DNA of 64,000 bases from Methylomonas lenta (GTDB lineage: Bacteria; Pseudomonadota; Gammaproteobacteria; Methylococcales; Methylomonadaceae). Each line of letters opens with the position of its first letter. Position 1 is the stretch's first letter. Below are positions 44,944-53,739 of this stretch, one piece after another. Made by a program: the position numbers and the translations under genes. Below the pieces are notes generated by a model, which was not told where the DNA came from, searched no databases, and worked only from the letters and a program-made list of their open reading frames with translations. The stretch is taken from contig NZ_LUUI01000091.1 of assembly GCF_001644015.1 (NCBI RefSeq), positions 1-64,000 of the forward strand. The letters run 5' to 3'.

Positions 44944-45348
44944 ATGAAAATATCAAAAAGAAACCTTGGTTTAACCAGTCAAGCGCCAACACGATTTGGT
45001 CGCTCTCTCCGAGTTGGCTTGGCTGTGCTGGTGATACCCCTGATTCTCAGCGGCTGCGCGACCGAGGCGCAGTTTCTCGCCCAAAATGAGCCTGCGGCCT
45101 TGAATACTGCGCTGTCCAGAGGCCGGTTCGAATTAAACTGTCCACAGGCGAGCGGTACGGTACTTTCAAAAAAGGTAACTTACATTAATGGCCTTGGTGT
45201 GGGTATGGGAGGCGGTGGTGGTTATGAATGGACTGAATACACTATTGGCGTCAGAGGTTGCGGAAAAAGTGCAGTTTTTGAAACGATGTGCCGCGATCAG
45301 GATAACTGTAACGCCTTCGCTGGGAATAATCAGGTTATACAAAATTAA
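44944..45348 (+). CDS. Small exported lipoprotein, unknown family
   Basis: A 134-residue protein with a basic N-terminus, a hydrophobic helix and lipobox LSGC, followed by a short soluble part with cysteines (LNCPQAS, GCGKSA, MCRDQDNC) and a glycine run (GMGGGGGYEW). Two or more disulfides are possible. The ATG at 44944 has GGAG upstream; an ATG five codons earlier is also open. No family is recognised. Confidence 0.68.
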   Translation: MKISKRNLGLTSQAPTRFGRSLRVGLAVLVIPLILSGCATEAQFLAQNEPAALNTALSRGRFELNCPQASGTVLSKKVTYINGLGVGMGGGGGYEWTEYTIGVRGCGKSAVFETMCRDQDNCNAFAGNNQVIQN

Positions 45349-45490
45349 CCTGTGAGAACCCGCGTGCCACGTGTGAGGTTCAAGTCAAGTGAGCCGAGAG
45401 CGGCAGTATCTTGACACTCTAAGGCGCAAAGGCGCTTGGTTTTCACCCGCTATAGTAAAAGTGAAATAATCAAGCCAAGCCATTGCAAAG

Positions 45491-45516
45491 CTCCCCTTGC
45501 CAATCAGGGGAGTTTT
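45491..45516 (+). terminator. Intrinsic terminator
   Basis: CTCCCCT and AGGGGAG form a seven-pair stem with an eight-base loop, followed by TTTT. It lies between the small lipoprotein gene and the membrane protein gene at 45614. Confidence 0.6.
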
Positions 45517-45613
45517 GTTAAAACCGGCGAATGAAGCCAAATAAAATACGGCGGATTTTAGGCTGGGTGCGAGTATAAAATTTGACAATATTATTAATTT
45601 ACAGGCTTGCTCT

Positions 45614-46123
45614 ATGACATTTTTAAAAAACAAACGCTTTATCCAAGAAGGTATTCTTTGTCTAGTATTTGCCCTGTCGCTGATTGGCATGGGGATTACG
45701 GATTTTTCGCCAGTTGAAAGTCACCGTTATTGGGTGGTCATGATTGTGCTATTGGCTATTGCCGGTATCGGTCTGGGCTGGACCAGGAAAGACTATCAAG
45801 GCAATATCATTCATCTGGTTATCCGTGAACTTATCCATTGGGGCGCGACCTTGATAACGGTATTAGGTGTTTACATATTGCTGAGTACAGGGCGATTAAA
45901 CTATGAAAGTACCGGGCTTATTATCGAGCTTATTCTTGGTTTATCGTTATTTCTTGATGGCCGAAACTTGGGCTGGCGCATTAGTCTGCTGGGTATTCTG
46001 GTTGGTTGTACAGCAATTATTGCAGCCTATGTTGAAGAGTATATATGGGTCGTGTTACTGGTTTCCTTGAGTCTATGGGTTATGGTTTACTATTGGGAGA
46101 AGCATCGTCATAAAAGCCTTTGA
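45614..46123 (+). CDS. Five-helix membrane protein, unknown family
   Basis: A 169-residue integral membrane protein with about five helices (at roughly 12-28, 40-57, 71-93, 101-118 and 126-158). Short basic loops include WTRKDYQGN and DGRNLGWR. It overlaps the convergent GNAT/peptidase gene by 44 bases at its 3' end. I do not recognise a family; the start is weakly supported. Confidence 0.6.
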   Translation: MTFLKNKRFIQEGILCLVFALSLIGMGITDFSPVESHRYWVVMIVLLAIAGIGLGWTRKDYQGNIIHLVIRELIHWGATLITVLGVYILLSTGRLNYESTGLIIELILGLSLFLDGRNLGWRISLLGILVGCTAIIAAYVEEYIWVVLLVSLSLWVMVYYWEKHRHKSL

Positions 46124-47225
46124 TACTTTCCGACCGAATTATCACCGCTGTGCGTAGTCTGTTTTTGCCGAAACAGGACATGCGATCGAAATCTTCGCGG
46201 GCAATCGGAATAAACTGGCAATCTAATTCGCTTTGTCGGCTTTCTTCCGGGTCGGAGTCATGCATATAGAGACAGTCGTTGTCGAAGCCACTCATCACTA
46301 CCCAATGTGGGGCTTTTTTACCATCCAGCGCAAAGGTGCTGATTAATATTAACGGAATGGCGCCGGCTTCGAAGCCGGTAATCAAATCGTTCTGAGTGAT
46401 GTTGCTGTAGTGTATCTCCACGGCTTGTTCATACGCTTCGCGTTTGAAGCAGGTATCCACCAGTTCGATGACTTGTTTCTTGTCGTCATTACGCACACTA
46501 TCGATAAACAGCGGCCCGGTCTGATTGATCCATACTTCCACGCTAAACTTGCGCCGTTTAGCCGCCAACGCCAAGCCTATCGGGTGACAGCCGCCATGGC
46601 CGGAGGTCATGAAAATAGTGGTGGCTTCCCGCCAAAGATTGATTTCCTCTTCTCGCGACGGCAGATAATTTTTATCCAGCGCATGCATGGCCATCATTAA
46701 GGCCGTAGGTCCACAGGTAAAAGGCGTGGTTTGCCGTAACCAGTGCACAGAACGATGCTGGGGGGTATCGTGATAACGGCGAATGCGTTTTTGATAGCGT
46801 AAGGCGTCTTTATGATCTTCATAATAATCACGGTAAAAGCCGAACATTTGGAAACCCAGCGCCTGGTAGAGACCGATTGCCGGCGTATTATCAACACTCA
46901 CTTCCAGGCGTAAATACAAACGGCCATCGTCGCGAGCGGCCTGTTCGCCGGCCAGCATTAAGGCTTTGGCAATGCCATGGCCGCGCTGCTGTGGGGATAT
47001 TGCCAGCGAATAGACGCGTGCTAAACGGGTGCCAGGGTGATAGATAATGAGGATGTAACCACAAATATGTTGCTGGGTTTCCGCCACCAGTAAGGCCCGA
47101 TGTTGAGTGGTTAACCAATGGCGAAAGCTGCGACGACTGAGTCTATCGGTATCAAAGCTAGCATTTTCCAGAGCCACCAGCTCATCCAAATCAGTCAATC
47201 TTGCTGGGCGTATCGAGCTAGTCAA
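46080..47225 (-). CDS. Fusion of GNAT acetyltransferase and C39-like peptidase
   Basis: A 381-residue two-domain protein. Residues about 1-150 form a RimI-like GNAT fold (RPARLTDLDELVALENASF, SPQQRGHGIAKALMLAGE for acetyl-CoA, then LEVSVDNTPAIGLYQALGF). Residues about 175-370 form a papain-like C39 peptidase: TTPFTCGPTALMMAMHAL with the Cys nucleophile, and PHWVVMSGFDNDCLYMHDSDP with the His-Asp pair. The start is probably TTG at 47225, whose TTGA overlaps the stop of the DUF2817 gene. It lies next to an M14-like hydrolase and, divergently, an ATP-grasp ligase, a set recalling amidoligase-based peptide synthesis clusters. Confidence 0.85.
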   Translation of the reverse strand: MTSSIRPARLTDLDELVALENASFDTDRLSRRSFRHWLTTQHRALLVAETQQHICGYILIIYHPGTRLARVYSLAISPQQRGHGIAKALMLAGEQAARDDGRLYLRLEVSVDNTPAIGLYQALGFQMFGFYRDYYEDHKDALRYQKRIRRYHDTPQHRSVHWLRQTTPFTCGPTALMMAMHALDKNYLPSREEEINLWREATTIFMTSGHGGCHPIGLALAAKRRKFSVEVWINQTGPLFIDSVRNDDKKQVIELVDTCFKREAYEQAVEIHYSNITQNDLITGFEAGAIPLILISTFALDGKKAPHWVVMSGFDNDCLYMHDSDPEESRQSELDCQFIPIAREDFDRMSCFGKNRLRTAVIIRSESIKGFYDDASPNSKP

Positions 47226-48319
47226 GACGACACCCCATTTAAAGCCTGACCTATCACCTGTCGACCGCGAAATAGCACCATTTCTCGCCAAGCCGGATCG
47301 TTCGGACAAAAATGTTGGCGCATGATTGCGCTGTGCGCTGTGCGGGCGGCATCGTTATCGGTTTGTGCCCAAAGCTGATGATCACGTAACAGAATGTTGA
47401 ATAATTGATCGGTACTGTAGCTACCGAACTCAAGCGTGATATAGCAGCCGTCATCGTGCATGACCGCGTGCCACAAGTAATCCAGCAACCCAAGCTTAGG
47501 AACGGAGCTGGAGGTGCCGGCCAATGGCAATGTCACGGAATCACCATACCACTGCCGGGCAATCGCAGAACCGGCACTTTCGGGTGTGTGGTCACAGATA
47601 ATCTCGCCATAACCATAAGACCCCAAACCCGTATGTAAATCGATGACGGCCAGCCTCCGCTGTTTTAACTCATAGTGTAGGATCAATTCTTCACAAACTA
47701 AACGGCCATGGGCGGCTTGCTTGCCGCCATAAAACGGTCCCTCAGGATCGAGATATTGGCCGCCGCTGATGGCTTTTTCCAAGGCTATGCGGCCATATTG
47801 ATCGGCAAAGGCTGATAAAAGCTGTTGACGTTGCCCGGTATCCTGCTCAAACAGAGCTTGGCGTATCAGCTGGTAATCCGGGGTTTCTGGCAAGGCTTTA
47901 GAAAAATCCACCACATTACGATTCAAGTCAACCCCATCAGCGTCACAGCGCCGGGACCAGGCATAACCCCAGGGTGTTAAAGCATGTAGCAAGAGTAGGG
48001 CAGTGTTCTCGGGCAGTGTAGCAACTCCCTTGATCAATAAACGTAGCAAATCGATTTGAATCGCACTACCGGCAAAGCCTTCCACTCCGTGGGTGCCGGC
48101 AATCACTACCACCAGCCGCTCGGCATTTTCAGGACCTATCCAGACAGTATCGGTTGCCAAATCTTCGCTGTCAGGGCCTGAGCCTGTGCAGCCAAAAGAC
48201 AGTTGCTGCTTTTGGCTGTTTAGCCCGGCAACCTGTTTTAGCCATTGTTGCCGCGCAGCCGCATAACCGACCGGAAAAATACCGGTGTAGAGATGGCTAT
48301 CAATAAAGCGAATTGTCAT
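47222..48319 (-). CDS. DUF2817 family M14-like zinc hydrolase
   Basis: A 365-residue protein of the DUF2817 family, related to M14 carboxypeptidases and aspartoacylases. Zinc ligands are in GTHGVEGFAGS (H77 and E80) and DLHTGLGSYG (H229); a substrate-binding VDLNRNVVDF and the likely catalytic Glu in YITLEFGSYS follow. It should cut an amide or peptide bond. It is translationally coupled to the GNAT/C39 gene downstream and diverges from the ATP-grasp gene 112 bases away. Confidence 0.85.
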   Translation of the reverse strand: MTIRFIDSHLYTGIFPVGYAAARQQWLKQVAGLNSQKQQLSFGCTGSGPDSEDLATDTVWIGPENAERLVVVIAGTHGVEGFAGSAIQIDLLRLLIKGVATLPENTALLLLHALTPWGYAWSRRCDADGVDLNRNVVDFSKALPETPDYQLIRQALFEQDTGQRQQLLSAFADQYGRIALEKAISGGQYLDPEGPFYGGKQAAHGRLVCEELILHYELKQRRLAVIDLHTGLGSYGYGEIICDHTPESAGSAIARQWYGDSVTLPLAGTSSSVPKLGLLDYLWHAVMHDDGCYITLEFGSYSTDQLFNILLRDHQLWAQTDNDAARTAHSAIMRQHFCPNDPAWREMVLFRGRQVIGQALNGVSS

Positions 48320-48431
48320 GCCGGCGGACCTAAAAATTGCGTAGTAACATTTTTTTCAATGGTACACCTTGTTTAAAAATCTGTCTGGTTTCAGAATTAA
48401 CACTTATTCAATTTTTTGGACACGCTTTGCC

Positions 48432-49910
48432 ATGGCAAATACGCTTTTGGTCGTTGACAATCTTGCCGACTGGAATCCTTATTACCCCAGCGAACAAGTT
48501 ATCAGTTTTGAGCAGTATCTTGCCTCAGAGCACCTGCATCAAGATCAACGCGTTCGGGTAATAAATCTATGTGGTGACTATGCCTATCTGTCGGATGGCT
48601 ATTACTGCTCCTTACTGGCTGAGGCGCGCGATCATCATGTAATTCCCTCGGTCAAGGTTATTAACGATCTCGGAAAAAACGCTTTGTATCGTCTGCAACT
48701 TGAAGACTTTAGCCAGTCATTGGCTCGCGCCTTTAAAAAGCAAGCTCAGCAAGCTCAATTTAAGTTGTTTAGCTATTTTGGCAATACGTCTGAGGCAGAT
48801 TTTCAGGAATTGGCGCGGCGCTTATTCGAACGCTTCCCCTGTCCAGTGCTGGAAATCACCTTACATTTTAATCAGCAATGGGAAATCACCGATCTTAATG
48901 CCGTCTCGCCGCGTAGCCTGGATGATGCTATGCAAACCTTGTTTGCTGAAGCGCTGGATAAATTTAGTAAAAAAGTCTGGCGTAAAAGCCGTGCCCGTAA
49001 AGCGGCGCGTTATGATCTGGCCGTGTTGATTAATCCTTTGGAAAAACTACCGCCCAGCAATCGCGGCGCATTGAAAAAGTTCATCAATGTCGGCAGGCAA
49101 ATGGGTATCGACGTCGAATTGATTACCCAAAAACATTATGGCCGCATCCCCGAATTTGACGGTTTGTTTATCCGAGAAACCACCGCTATCGACCATCATA
49201 CCTATCGTTTCGCCAAAAAAGCCGAAGCCGAAGGTTTGATGGTGATCGACGATCCCACATCCATTCTGCGCTGCGCCAACAAAGTCTATTTAGCCGATTT
49301 GTTTCGTACTCATAAAGTACCGACGCCCAAAACCTGGATACTGCATAAAGGTAATGCTGCACATCTGGATAAATTGGAAGCAACGGCAGGTTATCCAGTG
49401 GTGATCAAAATCCCGGATGGCTCGTTTTCCCGCGGCATTGCCAAAGTCAATAACCGCCAGGAATTGAACGATAAGGTGGCAGAGCTGTTTGAGCAATCGG
49501 CGCTACTGCTGGCGCAGGAATTTCTGTACACCGACTTCGACTGGCGCATTGGCATTTTCAACAACAAAGCCTTATATGCCTGTCGCTACTTTATGGTGAA
49601 AAATCACTGGCAAATCTACCGTCATGGCGCCAGTCGTACCGATAGTGGCAGCTTTGCTACCCTGCCGACCTTTGAGGTGCCTAAAGCCGTGCTGGATGCA
49701 GCACTGAAGGCGACGCAACCCATAGGCAATGGGCTGTATGGGGTGGATGTCAAGGAAATTAACGGCAAAGGCTATGTGATTGAGGTTAATGATAACCCCA
49801 GTATCGATAGCGGCGTAGAGGACCAATATTTGGGCGACGAATTGTATCGGGTAATTATCAGCGAATTCCTCAGGCGCATGGATAACCGCAGTAAAGGACT
49901 GCAAGCATGA
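48432..49910 (+). CDS. RimK-like ATP-grasp ligase with N-terminal extension
   Basis: A 492-residue protein. The first 200 residues correspond to the RimK-like ATP-grasp N-terminal (RLAN-type) region; the rest is an ATP-grasp fold: DDPTSILRCANKVYLADLF, YPVVIKIPDGSFSRGIAKV (ATP lysine and flexible loop), LAQEFLYTDFDWRIGIF and the Mg-binding end VIEVNDNPSIDSGVED. RimK-type ligases add amino acids, often glutamate, to a carboxyl group. Start at the ATG at 48432; an upstream TTG at 48369 is open. The target is unknown. Confidence 0.88.
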   Translation: MANTLLVVDNLADWNPYYPSEQVISFEQYLASEHLHQDQRVRVINLCGDYAYLSDGYYCSLLAEARDHHVIPSVKVINDLGKNALYRLQLEDFSQSLARAFKKQAQQAQFKLFSYFGNTSEADFQELARRLFERFPCPVLEITLHFNQQWEITDLNAVSPRSLDDAMQTLFAEALDKFSKKVWRKSRARKAARYDLAVLINPLEKLPPSNRGALKKFINVGRQMGIDVELITQKHYGRIPEFDGLFIRETTAIDHHTYRFAKKAEAEGLMVIDDPTSILRCANKVYLADLFRTHKVPTPKTWILHKGNAAHLDKLEATAGYPVVIKIPDGSFSRGIAKVNNRQELNDKVAELFEQSALLLAQEFLYTDFDWRIGIFNNKALYACRYFMVKNHWQIYRHGASRTDSGSFATLPTFEVPKAVLDAALKATQPIGNGLYGVDVKEINGKGYVIEVNDNPSIDSGVEDQYLGDELYRVIISEFLRRMDNRSKGLQA

Positions 49911-49925
49911 GTTCGCGCTCAACAT

Positions 49926-49956
49926 GTAGCCCGAATGCAGCCTGCGAAATCCGGGG
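49926..49956. repeat. GTAGCCCG...CGGGG dispersed palindromic repeat
   Basis: GTAGCCCGAATGCAGCCTGC followed by GAAATCCGGGG matches the form of the GTAGCCCGGATG...ATCCGGGG elements common between genes in gammaproteobacteria. It is in the gap after the ATP-grasp gene. Confidence 0.6.
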
Positions 49957-50179
49957 CAGGGGGCGTCAGTGCGATTACTCCCTAAGCGTATCCCGATGAT
50001 CTTCATTATTTTCCACCCCGGCCCACTCCAATTGATAACGGTTTTACGCGACAAAGCCATGAAAGCTGGAATAAGGTCAATCGCGGACATTTTTTACATG
50101 ACTTAGTTTGACGGGGTTGAAATGAATGTAGTCAATATGCCGGACATATTCCGTCAGTTGCTCGTTGCTAGCAACGGTT

Positions 50180-50239
50180 TTAGCAGTGTAATCCGCCGGC
50201 ATTCCCTTGAGGCTCTCGGGGAATGCCGGCGGCTGCTAA
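50180..50239. terminator. Strong two-part hairpin between convergent genes
   Basis: CCGCCGGCATTCCC pairs perfectly with GGGAATGCCGGCGG (12-base loop). Outside this, TTAGCAG pairs with CTGCTAA across a six-base bulge. It lies just past the stop of the leftward VPLPA-CTERM gene and probably ends its transcript. No T tract is obvious. Confidence 0.6.
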
Positions 50240-50251
50240 GGAGTTACCCTA

Positions 50252-51229
50252 TTAAGCAGGTACTACGCGTTTACGACGGTTTGCGCCTATCAAGCTGGCG
50301 ATCGCGCCACCGAACAACCAAGCTGCGCCTGGTACGGGTACTGGCGAAGCTTGTGAAATGCTCAGAGAGTAACCATCAGTGGTTGTGCCCCAGTCACCAT
50401 TTCTATAGCCACCTAAAAAGATGCTATAAATTTGGCCGGCTTCGGCATTAAAACTAATAGTGTTCAGGTTGCTAGGGGTTGCACCGCCAACGCTATAAGC
50501 GACGATGTCTGTTGACGACAGAGCTCCAGTCATCGGAAAGTAGATACCAGGCGCGACTTCTATAGAATAGGGATTAGATTTGTCGGCATCAATTCCGCTC
50601 ACGTTATTATCCGCATTCCATGCCCCATGGTGGTTATAATCAGTTACCGTGTCCATGCCTTTGAAGATGGTAAAGCCAAAGTCGGTGCCGGATTGCAGGA
50701 GGCCGGTTACGTTCAGGGTAACGGTGCCAGCAGTATCGGTTTTGAATAGGCCCAACTCCAGATCATGACGCCAGCCGGATGCGCCATCAAGCGCGTTATC
50801 ACTCCAGGCACCTTTGGCGGTGTCGATATCAGCGTATTTGCCGTATTTATTGAACGCGTCGAACGTAGAGATGGTGGCAGTATTGCTCAGGCCGCCGGTA
50901 AATTCAGCACCCCAGTTCAAATGGGAGCCGGTATAGCCAAAAGCTGCCGTGGTTGCGCTCGCGGTGCCCGCCCATGATTTTACCGCAGCGCCACCGATGT
51001 TGGTGAAAGGGCTGTCGCCATTGGTCCAGCCGTCGGTATTGCCATAATAGGAAGCCTTCCAAACGCCGCCCAGGGTTGGGTTAATTGTGCCAGCCGAACT
51101 AAATCCGCCGGTACTGGACAGGTTGTACATAGTGGTTGATGCCGCTGATGCAGTAGATACTGCGCCGAAAGACAAGGCTGCGCCTGTCAGTGCGAAAGCA
51201 ATGGCTTTAGAAAGTTGAGTTTTTTTCAT
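50252..51229 (-). CDS. VPLPA-CTERM (PEP-CTERM-like) secreted protein
   Basis: A 325-residue exported protein with a signal peptide (1-29, ending STASA) and a Gly/Ser/Thr/Asn-rich beta-type body. The C-terminal sorting signal is VPVPGAAWLFGGAIASLIG followed by basic NRRKR. This is the VPLPA form of PEP-CTERM signals, cut by an exosortase and commonly tied to exopolysaccharide. No exosortase is in the window. A structured RNA sits in its leader, and a polysaccharide initiating transferase lies on the other side. The function is probably surface or matrix related. Confidence 0.88.
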   Translation of the reverse strand: MKKTQLSKAIAFALTGAALSFGAVSTASAASTTMYNLSSTGGFSSAGTINPTLGGVWKASYYGNTDGWTNGDSPFTNIGGAAVKSWAGTASATTAAFGYTGSHLNWGAEFTGGLSNTATISTFDAFNKYGKYADIDTAKGAWSDNALDGASGWRHDLELGLFKTDTAGTVTLNVTGLLQSGTDFGFTIFKGMDTVTDYNHHGAWNADNNVSGIDADKSNPYSIEVAPGIYFPMTGALSSTDIVAYSVGGATPSNLNTISFNAEAGQIYSIFLGGYRNGDWGTTTDGYSLSISQASPVPVPGAAWLFGGAIASLIGANRRKRVVPA

Positions 51230-51281
51230 TTATATGCCTCAAAAGTTTAAATAATGAAGTGGAGCAGCCGTATGCCTGTTT

Positions 51282-51396
51282 CTTAGGGTATTAGGGCTTT
51301 CCGTTTGCATGTCCTAAGAGGTGGTGCAACGCTCTTGAGGCAAGATCTCGCACTTTCCGGCCCCGCCTCGCGACGGGTGTGGCTTTGACTCTTAGG
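51282..51396 (-). promoter_or_regulatory. Candidate c-di-GMP-I (GEMM) riboswitch in the VPLPA-CTERM leader
   Basis: On the minus strand CCTAAGAG (51396-51389) pairs perfectly with CTCTTAGG (51320-51313) to close a junction. Inside are a hairpin CCCGUC-GCGA-GGCGGG with a GNRA loop and a second hairpin GUGC...UCUU/AAGA...GCAC. The AAAGCCAC and GGAAAG joining segments resemble GEMM motifs. A second CCTAAG copy at 51287-51282 can pair with the same CTTAGG strand, giving an on/off switch. It lies 53-167 bases before the start at 51229. The fold is well supported; the ligand assignment is by resemblance. Confidence 0.55.
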
Positions 51397-51732
51397 GGTC
51401 CTGACCGCATACTTGATTCGGCCTGCTTTTATCGTAAGCAGGTAGCGTGCCAACCTTTGTGTTAAGCGGCTGCCAGGCTTTTATGGGGTGTCTAGCGTTA
51501 AAGCCTGTCGGCATTTTTGTGGCATATGCCTTAATTTCTATCGTCTATTTCGGTGATTTGCCGTATTCGCTTGATTTGTCGCAACTTAAGACCGTGTGTC
51601 TTGCTGGTTTAGTCGAGTTCTATTCAGTGCGTGCTGATGCTGGACGGCTAAAAGACTAGGGGAATTCAAGCAAATCAGACTGGCGTATTGTCAATTGTAC
51701 CTGTGGGTAGGTCTGGGGTTTAGGTGCTTGTA

Positions 51733-51774
51733 AATAAGGCATTTCACACATAAGGGTGTGTGATATGCCTTATT
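51733..51774. repeat. 17-bp near-perfect inverted repeat
   Basis: AATAAGGCATTTCACAC pairs with GTGTGATATGCCTTATT with one T-T mismatch, around an ATAAGGGT loop. It lies upstream of the glycosylphosphotransferase in a 716-base gap that otherwise holds the leader RNA and no supported gene. It may be a terminator or an operator. Confidence 0.55.
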
Positions 51775-51945
51775 CTGAATCGGTTTGTGGGGCTAAACGG
51801 CCGGTTTAACGCTATTCTAATGGTGGTATGGTTTTTGCTGATATGTCTATATGAAGCGCTGTGTCATTTGCCATGTTTTATTCTGGCTGGGCTCAAGCTA
51901 CCCACGCATCATGCTTGCGAGCATTAATCAATCTAGGCCTACTGA

Positions 51946-53493
51946 GTGTTTGACCATCTAAGTCCCAATACGCTAAATCGTAACAATAGCCGCTCTTATA
52001 TTACGAGTTCACCTGCTCAGAACAAACCCGTGCTGGCACAAAATACCGTGGCGCCATCAAACTCTGCGTCCGCCACTTTCGTGCGGCCGCATTTGGCCAA
52101 ACAGCAAGCGTTTGTTCGGGTAATCGACAGTTGTATTGTCTTGATGTCTCTGTGGTTGACCATATTTGTGTTAAAGCAGAACTGGCCGGGTGAATATGAT
52201 TGGAATGATCTATATCTGAGCTATGGGTTTAGTGGTCTACTGGTGTTTCAGTTTTTCGCCGAATACAACGAGGTTTATAACAACTGGCGTGGCGCGCCAC
52301 TATCTAATCAGCTGTTTCGTATTATTGGATCGTGGCTGCTGACTCTGTTGACCATCATATTGTTATCTTTTTTTACCCGTGCCGTTGTCGATACATCCAG
52401 GCTGGCTATTGGCATTTGGTCGATTTCGAATCTGGTTTTTCTGACTACATTTCATGCGTCGTATCATTATCTGGTTCGCATCGCCCGACCGGCCGACCGG
52501 CACACCTTGTCGGTGGGCATCGTGGGCGCTAACTCGTTAGGTCATCGCTTATTGGACACCTTTACCGCTATGCCAGCATTAGGCTATAAGTTTGCTGGTT
52601 TTTATGATGATCGCAAGCCGCAACCAGGGCGACGAATGATAGGCGCTGAAGATCAATTGAAAGGGGGGCTGGAAAGGCTTTATGAAGATGCCCGGTCTGG
52701 CGCGGTAGAGACTATTTTTGTCACGCTGCCGATGGCAGCTGAAAATCGGGTTCGCGAGATATTGGATAAGCTGGGCGATACCACCGCCACAGTGTTTTAT
52801 GTGCCTGACCTGTTTGCCTTTAATCTGGTCAGTTCGCGTTGCGTGATGCTGCAGGGTATTCCATGCTTCAGTGTTTATGGCTCACCGTTTGATCAAGAGC
52901 CGCTAGATAGCATGTTGAAGCGGGCTGAGGACATTTTACTATCCAGTCTGATTCTGTGCCTTATCGCACTACCCATGCTGTTTATTGCCATCGGGGTAAA
53001 AATCAGCTCAGCGGGCCCGATACTCTTTCGGCAAAAACGCTACGGCGTGGATGGTACGCCCATCAATGTTTGGAAGTTTCGCACCATGACGGTATGCGAG
53101 AACGGTGCTAAGGTGACGCAAGCTACCCGTAACGATGCCAGAATTAAGCCTTATGGCGCATTTTTGCGCAAATACTCGCTTGATGAGCTGCCGCAGTTTT
53201 TTAATGTTATACAGGGTCGTATGTCTATCGTCGGACCCAGACCACATGCTGTTGCGCATAACGAATTATATCGCAAGGAAATATCTCAATACATGCTGAG
53301 GCATAAGGTTAAGCCTGGCATAACGGGTTTGGCGCAAGTCAATGGCTGTCGTGGGGAAACCGATACCCTGGAGAAGATGGAGAGCCGAGTGACTTATGAT
53401 TTGCGCTATATTCAGAATTGGAGCCTCTTAATGGACCTTAAGGTTATCTTTTTGACTATCTTTCAGGTATTTCGTGATCCCAACGCATATTAA
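51946..53493 (+). CDS. Undecaprenyl-phosphate glucose phosphotransferase (polyprenyl glycosylphosphotransferase)
   Basis: A 515-residue membrane protein of the WcaJ/EpsB/ExoY type. About four N-terminal helices (70-165) precede a NAD-like middle domain (VGIVGANSLGHRLLDTF) and a C-terminal helix with the bacterial sugar transferase domain: KRAEDILLSSLILC, FRQKRYGVDGTPINVWKFRTM, KYSLDELPQFFNVIQGRMSIVGPRP and KPGITGLAQVNG. It starts exopolysaccharide by transferring hexose-1-phosphate to undecaprenyl phosphate. The start appears to be GTG with a weak ribosome site. Its neighbourhood with a VPLPA-CTERM protein fits an exosortase-type EPS system. Confidence 0.92.
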   Translation: MFDHLSPNTLNRNNSRSYITSSPAQNKPVLAQNTVAPSNSASATFVRPHLAKQQAFVRVIDSCIVLMSLWLTIFVLKQNWPGEYDWNDLYLSYGFSGLLVFQFFAEYNEVYNNWRGAPLSNQLFRIIGSWLLTLLTIILLSFFTRAVVDTSRLAIGIWSISNLVFLTTFHASYHYLVRIARPADRHTLSVGIVGANSLGHRLLDTFTAMPALGYKFAGFYDDRKPQPGRRMIGAEDQLKGGLERLYEDARSGAVETIFVTLPMAAENRVREILDKLGDTTATVFYVPDLFAFNLVSSRCVMLQGIPCFSVYGSPFDQEPLDSMLKRAEDILLSSLILCLIALPMLFIAIGVKISSAGPILFRQKRYGVDGTPINVWKFRTMTVCENGAKVTQATRNDARIKPYGAFLRKYSLDELPQFFNVIQGRMSIVGPRPHAVAHNELYRKEISQYMLRHKVKPGITGLAQVNGCRGETDTLEKMESRVTYDLRYIQNWSLLMDLKVIFLTIFQVFRDPNAY

Positions 53494-53504
53494 CTAACGC
53501 CTCT

Positions 53505-53530
53505 TGGCCCTCATTAAAAAAGGAGGGCCA
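53505..53530 (+). terminator. Terminator after the glycosylphosphotransferase gene
   Basis: TGGCCCTC and GAGGGCCA form an eight-pair stem with an A-rich loop, followed by CATTTAATG. Confidence 0.6.
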
Positions 53531-53625
53531 CATTTAATGTGATGAAATCCTGGGCAATTATTTATCTAAAAAAATATTGGATGAATGATTTTTCAAGATT
53601 CATGGGCCTTAAGCAGCAACCTATT

Positions 53626-53663
53626 ATATTTGGTGTACAAACCTAGGTTTGTAGTCCAAATAT
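53626..53663. repeat. 38-bp near-perfect palindrome
   Basis: A central perfect 18-base palindrome (TACAAACCTAGGTTTGTA, 53636-53653) is flanked by ATATTTGG and CCAAATAT; only the TG/GT pairs break the symmetry. It lies between convergent genes. Confidence 0.7.
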
Positions 53664-53739
53664 TGGCATTTTAATGGCAGTGCCAAGCTGACTTATTTTC
53701 CCGTGTTTCGGGAGGTCATTGGTCACTCATCCTTAGTGG

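Noticed and set aside
51447-51659. 70-codon open frame beginning MPTFVLSGC
   Set aside because: The lipobox-like LSGC is tempting but the frame lacks a ribosome site and a hydrophobic run of suitable length, and lies among regulatory repeats.
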